Below are positions 1 to 6,591 of a DNA stretch of 6,591 bases, in pieces (position 1 is the stretch's first letter; each line of letters starts with the position of its first letter). The notes beneath the pieces are model-generated. The model was not told the origin of the DNA. It worked only from the letters and a program-made list of their open reading frames with translations, and did no database searches. The stretch comes from Schlegelella_A sp035995885 (GTDB lineage Bacteria > Pseudomonadota > Gammaproteobacteria > Burkholderiales > Burkholderiaceae_C). Made by a program: the position numbers and the translations under genes. The stretch lies in contig DASYKC010000037.1 of the NCBI GenBank assembly GCA_035995885.1, positions 1-6,591 of the forward strand. Reading direction: 5' to 3'.

Positions 1-973
1 TGCCGCGCAAGGCGCGGTTGAGGAGCGGCTTGTCGGGCGACTCGTTGAGGGCGCGCCAGTTCTCGACGTCGATGCCCTCGACGAACAGGTTCGGGTCGAA
101 GTTCGGCTTGCTGACGAAGGCGAGGATCTCGCCGTTGCGCGGATCGATCGCGACCAGCGCGCCGCGCCGGTCGCCGAACAGCTCCTCGACCATCGCCTGC
201 AGCCGGATGTCGATCGACATCACCAGAGCGTTGCCCGGCGTCGCCGGATTGCTCTTCAGGCGCCGCACGGCGTGGCCGCCGGCGCTCATCTCGACCTCTT
301 CGAAACCGGTCGCGCCGTGCAGCTCGCTCTCGTAGCTCTGCTCGACGCCGAGCTTGCCGATGTACTCGGTGCCGCGGTAGTTGGCGAGGTCGTCGTCGGC
401 CCAGTCGTCCTCCATCTGCTTCTTCTCGGTCGGGTTGATCCGGCCGATGTAGCCGATCAGGTGGCTGCCGACCTCGCCGAGCGGATAGCTGCGGAAGAGC
501 CGCGCCTTGATCTCGACGCCGTCGAAGCGGAATTTCTGCGCCGTGAAGCGGGCGACCTCCTCGTCATTGAGGCGCGTCCTGATCGCCAGCGACTCGACGC
601 TGCGGCTTTCGTCGAGCAGGCGTTTGAAGCGCTTGCGGTCGCGCGGTTGGATGTCGACGATCTCGGCGAGCTCGTCGATCGTCGCGTCGACGCTCTTCAC
701 CTTCGCCGGCGCGATCTCGAGCGTGTAGGCCGAGTAGTTGTTGGCGAGGACGACGCCGTTGCGGTCGAGGATCAGGCCGCGATTGGGCGTGATCGGCACG
801 ACGGCGATGCGATTGTTCTCGGCCTGCGTCGAGAGCTCGTCGTGCTTCGACACCTGCAGGTAGGCGAGCCGGGCGACGAGCAGCCCGAACGCGACGAGCA
901 CGAACAGCGCCGCCGCCAGCAGGCGGAGGCGAAAGCGCGCGATCTCGCGCTCGGTGTTGCGAAGCTCGGTCAC
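1..973 (-). CDS. mrdA: Penicillin-binding protein 2 (peptidoglycan transpeptidase), N-terminal part, cut by window edge
   Basis: Elongation-specific class B penicillin-binding protein that cross-links side-wall peptidoglycan in the periplasm as part of the rod complex. The first 324 codons are visible. They show a short basic cytoplasmic N-terminus, one membrane anchor (about residues 17-39), and the start of the PBP dimerisation domain with the family motif RGLILDRNG (66-73). Next come YPLGEVGSHLIGYIGRI (163-179) and GKLGVEQSYE (206-215), and then the start of the transpeptidase domain (GALVAIDPRNGEILA, 271-285). The frame leaves the window at NRALRG. From family knowledge the catalytic Ser-x-x-Lys should follow within about ten residues, so it is not seen here; about half of a protein of roughly 630 residues is present. 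The start is GTG, chosen because its GTGA overlaps the mreD stop and the protein then begins at the expected distance from the membrane anchor. No Shine-Dalgarno is evident, which fits translational coupling to mreD. rodA would be the expected next gene outside the window. Confidence 0.95.
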   Translation of the reverse strand, partial: MTELRNTEREIARFRLRLLAAALFVLVAFGLLVARLAYLQVSKHDELSTQAENNRIAVVPITPNRGLILDRNGVVLANNYSAYTLEIAPAKVKSVDATIDELAEIVDIQPRDRKRFKRLLDESRSVESLAIRTRLNDEEVARFTAQKFRFDGVEIKARLFRSYPLGEVGSHLIGYIGRINPTEKKQMEDDWADDDLANYRGTEYIGKLGVEQSYESELHGATGFEEVEMSAGGHAVRRLKSNPATPGNALVMSIDIRLQAMVEELFGDRRGALVAIDPRNGEILAFVSKPNFDPNLFVEGIDVENWRALNESPDKPLLNRALRG

Positions 974-1491
974 AGCGGCCGATTTTCGTCCGGGTCGGGG
1001 GCGCGGCGTTGGGGGGCGAGCAGCAACCAGGTGGCCACAGGCCACAAAAGTGCCTGAAACACGGGTGCAAGGATGAGCTGCCAGCCGGGAAACATGCCGC
1101 CGGCGATCAGGTGGACGACGAGCGACACCGCCTGGGCGGCGAGGAAGAGCGGCAGGATCTGCACCGCCTGCGACGGCACCGTGAACCAGAGGAGCCGGCG
1201 ATGAATCGTCACCGCGAAGAAGCTGAGCAGCGTGTAGGCGAGGGCGTGCTGGCCGAGGACGGCGCCGCTGTGCACGTCCATCAGGAGGCCGAAGAAGAAG
1301 GCGACGCCGACGCCGATCCGGCGCGACTGGTGCACGTTCCAGAAGACGAGGACGAGGGCCAGGAAGTCGGGCATCGCCGGCACCCGGCCGAGCGGCACGA
1401 CGTTGAGCAGGAACGCGAATGCGAGCGTCGTCCAGACGAAGAGCGGGCTGACCGGCAGAAGCAGCGGGTCGTTGCGCCGCGGCATGATCAT
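970..1491 (-). CDS. mreD: Rod shape-determining membrane protein MreD
   Basis: Integral inner-membrane protein of the rod complex that links MreB/MreC to the PBP2-RodA synthase. The product is 173 residues, a usual length for the family, and very hydrophobic, with about five or six membrane segments. Two family-like stretches are visible: PDFLALVLVFWNVHQ (about 41-55) and GLLMDVHSGAVLGQHAL (about 68-84). The C-terminus is short and charged (PQRRAPDPDENRPL). The gene sits between mreC and mrdA and overlaps both by four bases (ATGA with the mreC stop, GTGA with the mrdA start). A purine-rich AAGAAGGG inside the end of mreC lies about 9 nt upstream and could serve as ribosome binding site. An alternative ATG two codons later (1485) is equally possible. 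The assignment rests on hydropathy plus position, since MreD sequences are poorly conserved, but the context makes it nearly certain. Confidence 0.93.
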   Translation of the reverse strand: MIMPRRNDPLLLPVSPLFVWTTLAFAFLLNVVPLGRVPAMPDFLALVLVFWNVHQSRRIGVGVAFFFGLLMDVHSGAVLGQHALAYTLLSFFAVTIHRRLLWFTVPSQAVQILPLFLAAQAVSLVVHLIAGGMFPGWQLILAPVFQALLWPVATWLLLAPQRRAPDPDENRPL

Positions 1492-2426
1492 TTGCGGCCG
1501 CCCTTCTTGGCGGCCGGCCGGCTCGCCGCGGCGCTCTCCGACGCCGCTGCCTGCGGCCGCGGCGGCAGCCTCGCACCGGTCGGCTCGAGGACGAGGACGT
1601 GGCGGACTCCGTCCGACTGCGCCGTCGGCACCAGGACGATGCGGGCGAAACCGGAATCGATCTTGCGGTCGATCTTGGCGACCGAGGCGACCTTCAGGCC
1701 GGGCGGATAGACGCCGTCGACGCCCGACGTCGTCAGCACGTCGCCGGTCTGGACGTCGGCGTTGCCGGCCATGAAGCGCATCTCGAGCAGGCCGACGCCA
1801 CCCGTGCCGCCGCCGAAGGCCGCGCTCCTCACCTGCGTGCGGCTGTTCAGCACCGGGATCGCCGCGTCGCGGTCGGTGAGCAGCGTGACTTCCGACGACT
1901 GCAGGTAGACGCGAGTCACCTGGCCGAGGACGCCGGCCTCGTTGACGACCGGCGAGCCGAGGGCGACGTTGTGGGTGACGCCGCGGTCGATGATCACCTT
2001 GCGCGAGTACGGGTCGGCGGCCTCGTAGAGGATCTCGGCCGGCTGCGAGCGCACGGCGAGCGTCGGCCTGAGCTCGAGGAGGGCGCGCAGGCGGGCGTTC
2101 TCCTGGCTCAGCTGGTCGGCACGCTGGGCGCGCTCGGAGAGGCGCGCCAGCTCGCTGCGCGCCGACTGCTCGGCGGCGATCGCGCGCGTCAGGCCGCCGA
2201 GGTAGTCGCGCCCGTCGCCGATCGCCTCGACCGGGACGAGCAGGCCGCGCTGCAGCGGATAGAGCACCGTCGCGACCGTCGCCCGGATCGGCTGGGTGAT
2301 GCTGAAGCGGCCGTCGGCGACCATCAGAAACACCGCCAGCGCCGAGCAGAACGAGAGCTTCGTCAGCGACGACGGGCCCTGGCGAAAGAACGGCGGCGGC
2401 GTGCGATCGAGGGTGCCGAGCGCCAT
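1488..2426 (-). CDS. mreC: Rod shape-determining protein MreC
   Basis: Bitopic inner-membrane protein whose periplasmic part forms filaments and activates PBP2 in side-wall synthesis. The product is 312 residues. It has a short cytoplasmic N-terminus containing PPPFFRQGPSSLTKL (10-24), the usual beta/gammaproteobacterial opening. A single membrane segment follows (about 25-38), then a periplasmic coiled coil rich in Leu, Glu and Arg (about 78-118, ending SQENARLRALLEL), and the beta-domain pair (about 124-280). Typical motifs in the beta domains are DRGVTHNVALGSPVVNEAGVLGQV (within 147-170), LLTDRDAAIPVLNSRT (182-197) and TGDVLTTSGVDGVYPPGLKV (227-246). The tail (288-312) is low-complexity, rich in Ala, Pro, Ser and Lys, and probably disordered. 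The ATG start places PPPFF and the membrane segment at normal distances; I see no clear Shine-Dalgarno ahead of it. The stop codon overlaps the mreD start by ATGA. The 106-bp gap to mreB is the largest gap in this operon. Confidence 0.97.
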   Translation of the reverse strand: MALGTLDRTPPPFFRQGPSSLTKLSFCSALAVFLMVADGRFSITQPIRATVATVLYPLQRGLLVPVEAIGDGRDYLGGLTRAIAAEQSARSELARLSERAQRADQLSQENARLRALLELRPTLAVRSQPAEILYEAADPYSRKVIIDRGVTHNVALGSPVVNEAGVLGQVTRVYLQSSEVTLLTDRDAAIPVLNSRTQVRSAAFGGGTGGVGLLEMRFMAGNADVQTGDVLTTSGVDGVYPPGLKVASVAKIDRKIDSGFARIVLVPTAQSDGVRHVLVLEPTGARLPPRPQAAASESAAASRPAAKKGGRK

Positions 2427-2478
2427 GTGCGGCTCGTTGCCCGGGACGCGCCTAGGGCCGGGCGCCGGGCCGCCCCAG

Positions 2479-2503
2479 GCCCGCCCGCGCCACCGCGGCG
2501 GGC
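2479..2503 (-). promoter_or_regulatory. Strong GC-rich stem-loop in the mreB-mreC gap
   Basis: The gap (2427-2532) contains an inverted repeat with arms GCCCGCC and GGCGGGC. An inner GCG/CGC stem closes a four-base loop, with one bulged base, giving about 10 G-C pairs. In the mreB transcript it starts about 30 nt after the mreB stop. No T-run follows, so it is not a canonical intrinsic terminator. It could protect the mreB 3' end, cause partial termination or processing, or hinder mreC translation. In DNA this rich in G+C, such repeats also arise by chance. The rest of the gap is G+C-rich, with other weaker self-complementary stretches near 2455-2475. Confidence 0.35.
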
Positions 2504-2532
2504 AAGGAGCGAAGCGACTGTCGAAGCGTCAT

Positions 2533-3576
2533 CTATTCGGACGTGAAGATCGAGCCCAGGCGTTCCATCCGCTCGAGCGCCATGCCGCAGCCGCGGACGA
2601 CGCAGGTGAGCGGGTCTTCGCCGACGAGCACCGGCAGGCCGGTCTCCTCGGCGAGCAGGCGGTCGAGGTCGCGCAGCAAGGCGCCGCCGCCGGTGAGCAT
2701 CATGCCGCGCTCGGCGATGTCGGCACCGAGCTCGGGGGGCGTCTGCTCGAGCGCGTTCTTGACGCTCGAGACGATCTGGTTGAGCGGGTCGGTGAGCGCC
2801 TCCAGGATCTCGTTCGACGAGATCGTGAAGCTGCGCGGCACGCCTTCGGAGAGGTTCCTGCCCTTGACCTCGATCTCCTTGACCTCGGAGCCGGGGAAGG
2901 CCGAGCCGATGCTCTTCTTGATCATCTCGGCCGTCGGCTCGCCGATCAGCATGCCGTAGTTGCGCCGGATGTAGTTGATGATCGCCTCGTCGAACTTGTC
3001 GCCGCCGACGCGAACGCTGCCCTTGTAGACCATGCCGCCGAGCGAGATCACGCCGACCTCGGTCGTGCCGCCGCCGATGTCGACGACCATCGAGCCGCTC
3101 GCCTCCGAGACCGGCAGGCCGGCGCCGATCGCCGCCGCCATGGGCTCCTCGATCAGGTAGACGTCGCTGGCGCCGGCGCCGAGCGCCGATTCGCGGATGG
3201 CGCGCCGCTCGACCTGGGTCGAGCCGCAGGGCACGCAGATGATGATCCTCGGGCTCGGCCTCAGGATGGACCGCGGATGGACCATCTTGATGAACTGCTT
3301 CAGCATCTGCTCGGTGACGGTGAAGTCGGCGATGACGCCGTCCTTCATCGGCCGGATCGCCTCGATGTTGCCCGGCACCTTGCCGAGCATCGCCTTGGCT
3401 TCGGCGCCGACCGCCTGGATGGTCTTCTTGCCGTTGGGGCCGCCTTCGTGGCGGATGGCGACGACGGAAGGCTCGTCGAGGACGATCCCCTTGCCGCGCA
3501 CGTAGATCAACGTGTTGGCGGTGCCGAGGTCGATCGCGAGGTCCGTCGAGAAATAGCGACGAAAGGATCCGAACAT
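2533..3576 (-). CDS. mreB: Rod shape-determining protein MreB (bacterial actin)
   Basis: Cytoplasmic, membrane-associated actin homologue that forms ATP-dependent filaments and orients the side-wall synthesis machinery. The product is 347 residues, the family norm. Visible actin-fold motifs are phosphate-1 DLGTANTLIYV (16-26), the LIEEPMAAAIGAGLP connector (141-155), phosphate-2 VVDIGGGTTEVGVISLGG (164-181), the VGGDKFDEAI segment (190-199) and the adenosine motif GMMLTGGGALLRDLD (291-305). The N-terminus MFGSFRRYFSTDL is amphipathic, like the membrane-binding leader of Gram-negative MreB. The frame stays open upstream to 3738, but the extra 54 residues are Arg/Pro/Ser-rich and unrelated to MreB, so the ATG at 3576 is chosen. 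There is no clear Shine-Dalgarno in front of it (the last bases read CTCACTACACCCCA). The gene is first in the mre operon, downstream of a good promoter candidate and divergent from gatC. Confidence 0.98.
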   Translation of the reverse strand: MFGSFRRYFSTDLAIDLGTANTLIYVRGKGIVLDEPSVVAIRHEGGPNGKKTIQAVGAEAKAMLGKVPGNIEAIRPMKDGVIADFTVTEQMLKQFIKMVHPRSILRPSPRIIICVPCGSTQVERRAIRESALGAGASDVYLIEEPMAAAIGAGLPVSEASGSMVVDIGGGTTEVGVISLGGMVYKGSVRVGGDKFDEAIINYIRRNYGMLIGEPTAEMIKKSIGSAFPGSEVKEIEVKGRNLSEGVPRSFTISSNEILEALTDPLNQIVSSVKNALEQTPPELGADIAERGMMLTGGGALLRDLDRLLAEETGLPVLVGEDPLTCVVRGCGMALERMERLGSIFTSE

Positions 3577-3637
3577 TGGGGTGTAGTGAGGGCGTTCCGG
3601 AAAGGCTTCGACGGAAGAAGGAATCGGATGACGCCGA

Positions 3638-3661
3638 GCCCTTCGCTGCGGCGATGAGGGC
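3638..3661 (-). promoter_or_regulatory. Stem-loop at the 5' end of the predicted mreB leader
   Basis: On the minus strand the arms are GCCCT/AGGGC and, after a two-base bulge, TCGC/GCGA, closing a four-base CGCA loop; all nine pairs are complementary. It would begin roughly 10 nt after the transcription start predicted from the TATTAT box, and it ends about 60 nt before the mreB ATG. No T-run follows, so it is not a terminator. A 5'-end stabilising hairpin is the simplest reading. The structure is seen in sequence only; its function is inferred. Confidence 0.35.
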
Positions 3662-3676
3662 CGTGAATTAACCGGG

Positions 3677-3682
3677 GATAAT
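3677..3682 (+). promoter_or_regulatory. Possible -10 box for gatCAB, overlapping the mreB -10
   Basis: GATAAT matches the TATAAT consensus at five of six positions. It would give a start near 3689 and a gatC leader of about 75 nt. No convincing -35 hexamer lies 16-18 bp upstream (the best are ATGAGG or TGAGGG), so the promoter would be weak or need an activator. It is listed because no better plus-strand promoter is visible in the 187-bp divergent region. Confidence 0.2.
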
Positions 3683-3706
3683 ACCCCATGGCTCCTGCGC
3701 TTTCGA
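3678..3706 (-). promoter_or_regulatory. Sigma70-type promoter for the mreBCD-mrdA operon
   Basis: On the minus strand, TCGAAA (3706-3701, four of six matches to TTGACA) is followed after exactly 17 bp by TATTAT (3683-3678, five of six matches to TATAAT). Transcription would begin near 3671, giving a leader of about 95 nt before the mreB ATG. The box lies in the only AT-rich patch of the divergent region and is flanked by GGGG and CCCC. Placement, spacing and orientation all fit; no experimental evidence can be read from sequence. Confidence 0.6.
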
Positions 3707-3763
3707 GCGTCGCACAGCCCATTTCGCCCTGATGTCACGGCACGCAGCGTCTCTTACTTCTCG

Positions 3764-4063
3764 ATGGCCCTGACCCCTTCCGACGTGAGTCGCATCGCCG
3801 AGCTCGCGCGTCTCGATCTCGGCGCCGACGAACAGGCACGGATGCTCGAGCAGCTCAACGCGTTCTTTCGCATCGTCGAGCAGATGAGCGCGGTCGAGAC
3901 GAGCGGCGTCGAGCCGCTCTATACGCCCCTGGCCGCGGTCCAGGACGCGCACCTGCGCCTGCGCGACGACGAGGTCAGCGAGGTCGTCGACCGCGCGGCC
4001 AATCAGCAGAGCGCGCCGGCGACGCGCGACGGCCTCTACCTCGTGCCGAAGGTGATCGAGTGA
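3764..4063 (+). CDS. gatC: Asp-tRNA(Asn)/Glu-tRNA(Gln) amidotransferase subunit C
   Basis: Small structural subunit of the GatCAB amidotransferase; it wraps around the GatA-GatB interface and stabilises GatA. The product is 99 residues, the usual length. Visible family features are the N-terminal helix with VSRIAELARLDL (8-19), the helix EQARMLEQLNAFFRIVEQM (23-41), the linker VETSGVEPLYTPL (44-56), LRDDEV (66-71), and the C-terminal GLYLVPKVIE that ends most GatC proteins. The ATG start gives the standard N-terminus. No Shine-Dalgarno is visible (the upstream bases are pyrimidine-rich, CTCTTACTTCTCG). It is the first gene of gatCAB, divergent from mreB, with a 70-bp gap before gatA. In betaproteobacteria the complex usually serves Asn-tRNA formation, because these bacteria generally carry a glutaminyl-tRNA synthetase; that is family knowledge and cannot be tested here. 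Confidence 0.96.
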   Translation: MALTPSDVSRIAELARLDLGADEQARMLEQLNAFFRIVEQMSAVETSGVEPLYTPLAAVQDAHLRLRDDEVSEVVDRAANQQSAPATRDGLYLVPKVIE

Positions 4064-4108
4064 GGGACGCCGGGCCGCTTGCAGGTTGCCGACGCCCGAG
4101 TGGGGCGC

Positions 4109-4123
4109 CGACGCGCAGCGTCG
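4109..4123 (+). promoter_or_regulatory. Hairpin just upstream of the gatA start
   Basis: CGACGC and GCGTCG form a perfect 6-bp stem around the loop GCA, ending 10 nt before the gatA ATG. It occupies or abuts the place where a Shine-Dalgarno would lie, and none is recognisable there. It could limit independent initiation at gatA. An 8-bp direct repeat GCCGACGC (4088 and 4107) overlaps its left arm. In sequence this rich in G+C, a chance origin is quite possible. Confidence 0.25.
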
Positions 4124-4133
4124 CGGCAGCGCG

Positions 4134-5621
4134 ATGAGCGCGCCCCACGAGCTCGGCGTCGCCACGCTGGCGCGGGCGCTGGCGGCGCGCGAGCTGTCGA
4201 GCGCCGAGCTCACGTCGCACCTGCTCGGCCGCTTCGCCGACCACGAGCGCCTCGGCACGGCGCTGACGATCGACCGCGAAGGCGCGCTGGCGCAGGCGGC
4301 CGAGGCCGACCGGCGCCGCGCCGACGGTGCCGCTGGGCCGCTGCTCGGCGTCCCGATCGCCCACAAGGACATCTTCGTCACCCGCGACCACGCGACGACC
4401 GCCGGCTCGCGCATGCTCGCCGGTTATCAGAGCCCGTTCGACGCGACCGTCGTCGAGCGCCTCGCCGAGGCCGGCACGGTGACGCTCGGCAAGCTCAACT
4501 GCGACGAGTTCGCGATGGGCTCGAGCACCGAGAACTCCGCGTACCACGTCACCCTCAACCCCTGGGACGAGCGCCGCGTCCCCGGCGGCTCGTCGGGCGG
4601 CTCGGCGGCGGCGGTGGCGGCGCGGCTGCTCCCCGCGGCGACCGGCACCGACACCGGCGGCTCGATCCGCCAGCCGGCGAGCTTCTGCGGCATCACCGGC
4701 ATCAAGCCGACCTACGGTGTCTGCTCGCGCTACGGGATGATCGCGTTCGCGTCGAGCCTCGACCAGGCCGGCGTGCTGGCGCGCAGCGCCGAAGACTGCG
4801 CCCTCGTCCTCGGCGCGATGAGCGGCTTCGATCCGCGCGATTCGACGAGCGCGAACCGGCCGCCGCAGGACTTCCACGCCGCCCTCGCCAAGGCGCGCGA
4901 AGGCGCTGCGCCGGCCAAGCCGCTGCAGGGCCTGCGCATCGGCCTGCCGAAGGAGTTCTTCCCGGCGGCGCTGGCGAGCGACGTCGAGAGCGCGCTGCGC
5001 GCCGCGCTCGCCGAGATGGCCGCGCTCGGCGCCAAGCTCGTCGACGTCCAGCTGCCGCGCACCGAGCTCTCGATCCCGGTCTACTACCTGATCGCGCCGG
5101 CGGAAGCGTCGTCGAACCTGTCGCGCTTCGACGGCGTCCGCTACGGCCATCGTGCCGAGCACTACGAAGACTTGCAGTCGATGTACCGCGCCAGCCGCAG
5201 CGAAGGCTTCGGCGCGGAGGTCAAGCGCCGGATCATGATCGGCACCTACGTCCTCTCGCACGGCTATTACGACGCCTATTACCTGCAGGCGCAAAAGCTG
5301 CGTCGCATGATCGCCGATGATTTTCAGGCGTGCTTTCGTCATTGCGACGTCATCGCCGGGCCGGTCGCGCCGACGGTCGCCTGGCCGCTCGGCGCGCAGA
5401 GCGACGACCCGGTCGCCAACTACCTCGCCGACATCTTCACGCTGCCGGCGAGCCTGGCCGGGCTGCCGGGAATGAGCATCCCGGCCGGCTTCGGCGCGGC
5501 CGGCATGCCGGTCGGCCTGCAGCTGGTCGGCAACTACTTCGCCGAAGGGACGCTGCTGCATGCGGCGCACGCGTTCCAGCGCGCCACGGACTGGCACTTG
5601 CGCGCGCCGAAGGGGCTCTGA
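4134..5621 (+). CDS. gatA: Asp-tRNA(Asn)/Glu-tRNA(Gln) amidotransferase subunit A (amidase)
   Basis: Glutaminase/amidase subunit of GatCAB: it hydrolyses glutamine and releases ammonia, which travels to the GatB active site. The product is 495 residues, close to the family norm. The amidase-signature Ser-cisSer-Lys triad is intact: Lys78 in VPIAHKDIF, Ser153 in PGGSSGGSAAAVAA and the nucleophile Ser177 in GTDTGGSIRQPAS. Other conserved stretches are LGKLNCDEFAMGSSTENSAY (118-137), GIKPTYGVCSRYGMIAFASS (189-208) and, near the C-terminus, LPGMSIPAGF and GMPVGLQLVGNYF. The frame is open further upstream, with a TTG at 4086 that would add 16 residues. The ATG at 4134 is preferred because it gives a normal GatA N-terminus, but neither start has a good Shine-Dalgarno. 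The gene lies 70 bp after gatC and 105 bp before gatB. Confidence 0.97.
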   Translation: MSAPHELGVATLARALAARELSSAELTSHLLGRFADHERLGTALTIDREGALAQAAEADRRRADGAAGPLLGVPIAHKDIFVTRDHATTAGSRMLAGYQSPFDATVVERLAEAGTVTLGKLNCDEFAMGSSTENSAYHVTLNPWDERRVPGGSSGGSAAAVAARLLPAATGTDTGGSIRQPASFCGITGIKPTYGVCSRYGMIAFASSLDQAGVLARSAEDCALVLGAMSGFDPRDSTSANRPPQDFHAALAKAREGAAPAKPLQGLRIGLPKEFFPAALASDVESALRAALAEMAALGAKLVDVQLPRTELSIPVYYLIAPAEASSNLSRFDGVRYGHRAEHYEDLQSMYRASRSEGFGAEVKRRIMIGTYVLSHGYYDAYYLQAQKLRRMIADDFQACFRHCDVIAGPVAPTVAWPLGAQSDDPVANYLADIFTLPASLAGLPGMSIPAGFGAAGMPVGLQLVGNYFAEGTLLHAAHAFQRATDWHLRAPKGL

Positions 5622-5622
5622 C

Positions 5623-5726
5623 ATGACGACCGTTGCCGGCGCCCGGGGCGAGCGCCGGGCCGCTCCGGAGCCGACTTGGATCCCCTCGGGGGACCGATCG
5701 GCGTACTCGCCAATCGAGGAGGAGAC

Positions 5727-5730
<4 letters not shown>
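5623..5730 (+). CDS. Small ORF bridging gatA and gatB (35 codons, uncertain)
   Basis: This frame starts with ATG one base after the gatA stop (TGA, c, ATG) and ends with a TGA that overlaps the gatB start as ATGA. An AAGGGG lies 7 nt ahead of its ATG, inside the end of gatA. The predicted product begins MTTVAGARGERRAAPEPTW and is rich in Arg, Ala, Pro and Glu, ending IEEET; I recognise no family, signal peptide or membrane segment. Third codon positions are G or C in 29 of 35 codons, similar to the neighbouring genes, but the whole gap is G+C-rich. It may be a translated spacer that carries ribosomes from gatA to gatB, or a chance frame. The gap also holds two hairpins: CCGGCGC/GCGCCGG (5636-5642 with 5652-5658) and TCCCC/GGGGA (5681-5685 with 5689-5693). 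Neither is followed by a T-run. Confidence 0.25.
5717..5722 (+). promoter_or_regulatory. Strong ribosome binding site of gatB
   Basis: AGGAGG followed by AGAC lies directly before the ATG at 5727 and is the only near-consensus Shine-Dalgarno in the window. It fixes the gatB start. It contrasts with gatC and gatA of the same operon, which have no recognisable site. Confidence 0.85.

Positions 5731-6591
<861 letters not shown>

Noticed and set aside
272..1057. A 261-codon plus-strand open frame opposite mrdA.
   Set aside because: It is antisense to PBP2, which has clear family motifs in the other strand; the composition is that of a shadow frame.
2296..3657. A 453-codon plus-strand open frame opposite mreB and the start of mreC.
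   Set aside because: The composition is Asp/Arg/Ala/Leu-rich, with no domain and no ribosome binding site; it is fully explained as the antisense of mreB.
3577..3738. N-terminal extension of MreB by 54 residues (start at 3738).
   Set aside because: The extra sequence is unrelated to MreB, lies across the promoter candidate, and the standard MreB N-terminus begins at the ATG at 3576.
3688..3773. Two tiny chained frames in the gatC leader (3688-3732 and 3732-3773, joined by TGATG), the second overlapping the gatC start.
   Set aside because: They are 14 and 13 codons long, without ribosome binding sites; such short frames are expected by chance, and nothing in the peptides suggests attenuation (no run of one amino acid).
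5636..5693. Hairpins in the gatA-gatB gap considered as a transcription terminator.
   Set aside because: No T-run follows either stem, and gatB, with a strong ribosome binding site, directly continues the operon.

Overview
The window is chromosomal core DNA of a high-G+C proteobacterium, most likely a betaproteobacterium. The evidence is the gene content, the close resemblance of the GatB and MreB cores to betaproteobacterial forms as I remember them, and the heavy G/C bias at third codon positions. It holds two operons transcribed away from each other. I see no mobile element, CRISPR array, tRNA or rRNA.

Left half, minus strand (reading 3576 to 1): the cell-shape (rod/elongasome) operon mreB - mreC - mreD - mrdA (PBP2, cut by the window edge). 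MreB is the cytoplasmic actin-like filament. MreC and MreD are its membrane partners. PBP2 is the transpeptidase that the complex activates for side-wall peptidoglycan synthesis. mreC/mreD overlap by ATGA and mreD/mrdA by GTGA, so these three are probably translationally coupled. mreB is set apart from mreC by a 106-bp G+C-rich gap that can form a strong hairpin.

Centre, 3577-3763: a 187-bp divergent control region. A good sigma70-type promoter (TCGAAA, 17 bp, TATTAT) points toward mreB. The same AT-rich patch could act as a weak -10 for the other strand. A stem-loop lies just inside the predicted mreB leader.

Right half, plus strand: gatC - gatA - gatB (gatB cut by the window edge). These encode the three subunits of the tRNA-dependent amidotransferase, which converts mischarged Asp-tRNA(Asn) and/or Glu-tRNA(Gln) to the correct amide forms. 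gatB has a near-perfect Shine-Dalgarno sequence, whereas gatC and gatA have none that I can recognise. A 35-codon open frame exactly spans the gatA-gatB gap.

I looked for an undescribed system and did not find one. The points most worth checking are the bridging small ORF between gatA and gatB, the mreB-mreC hairpin, the shared divergent promoter patch, and a short insertion in GatB.
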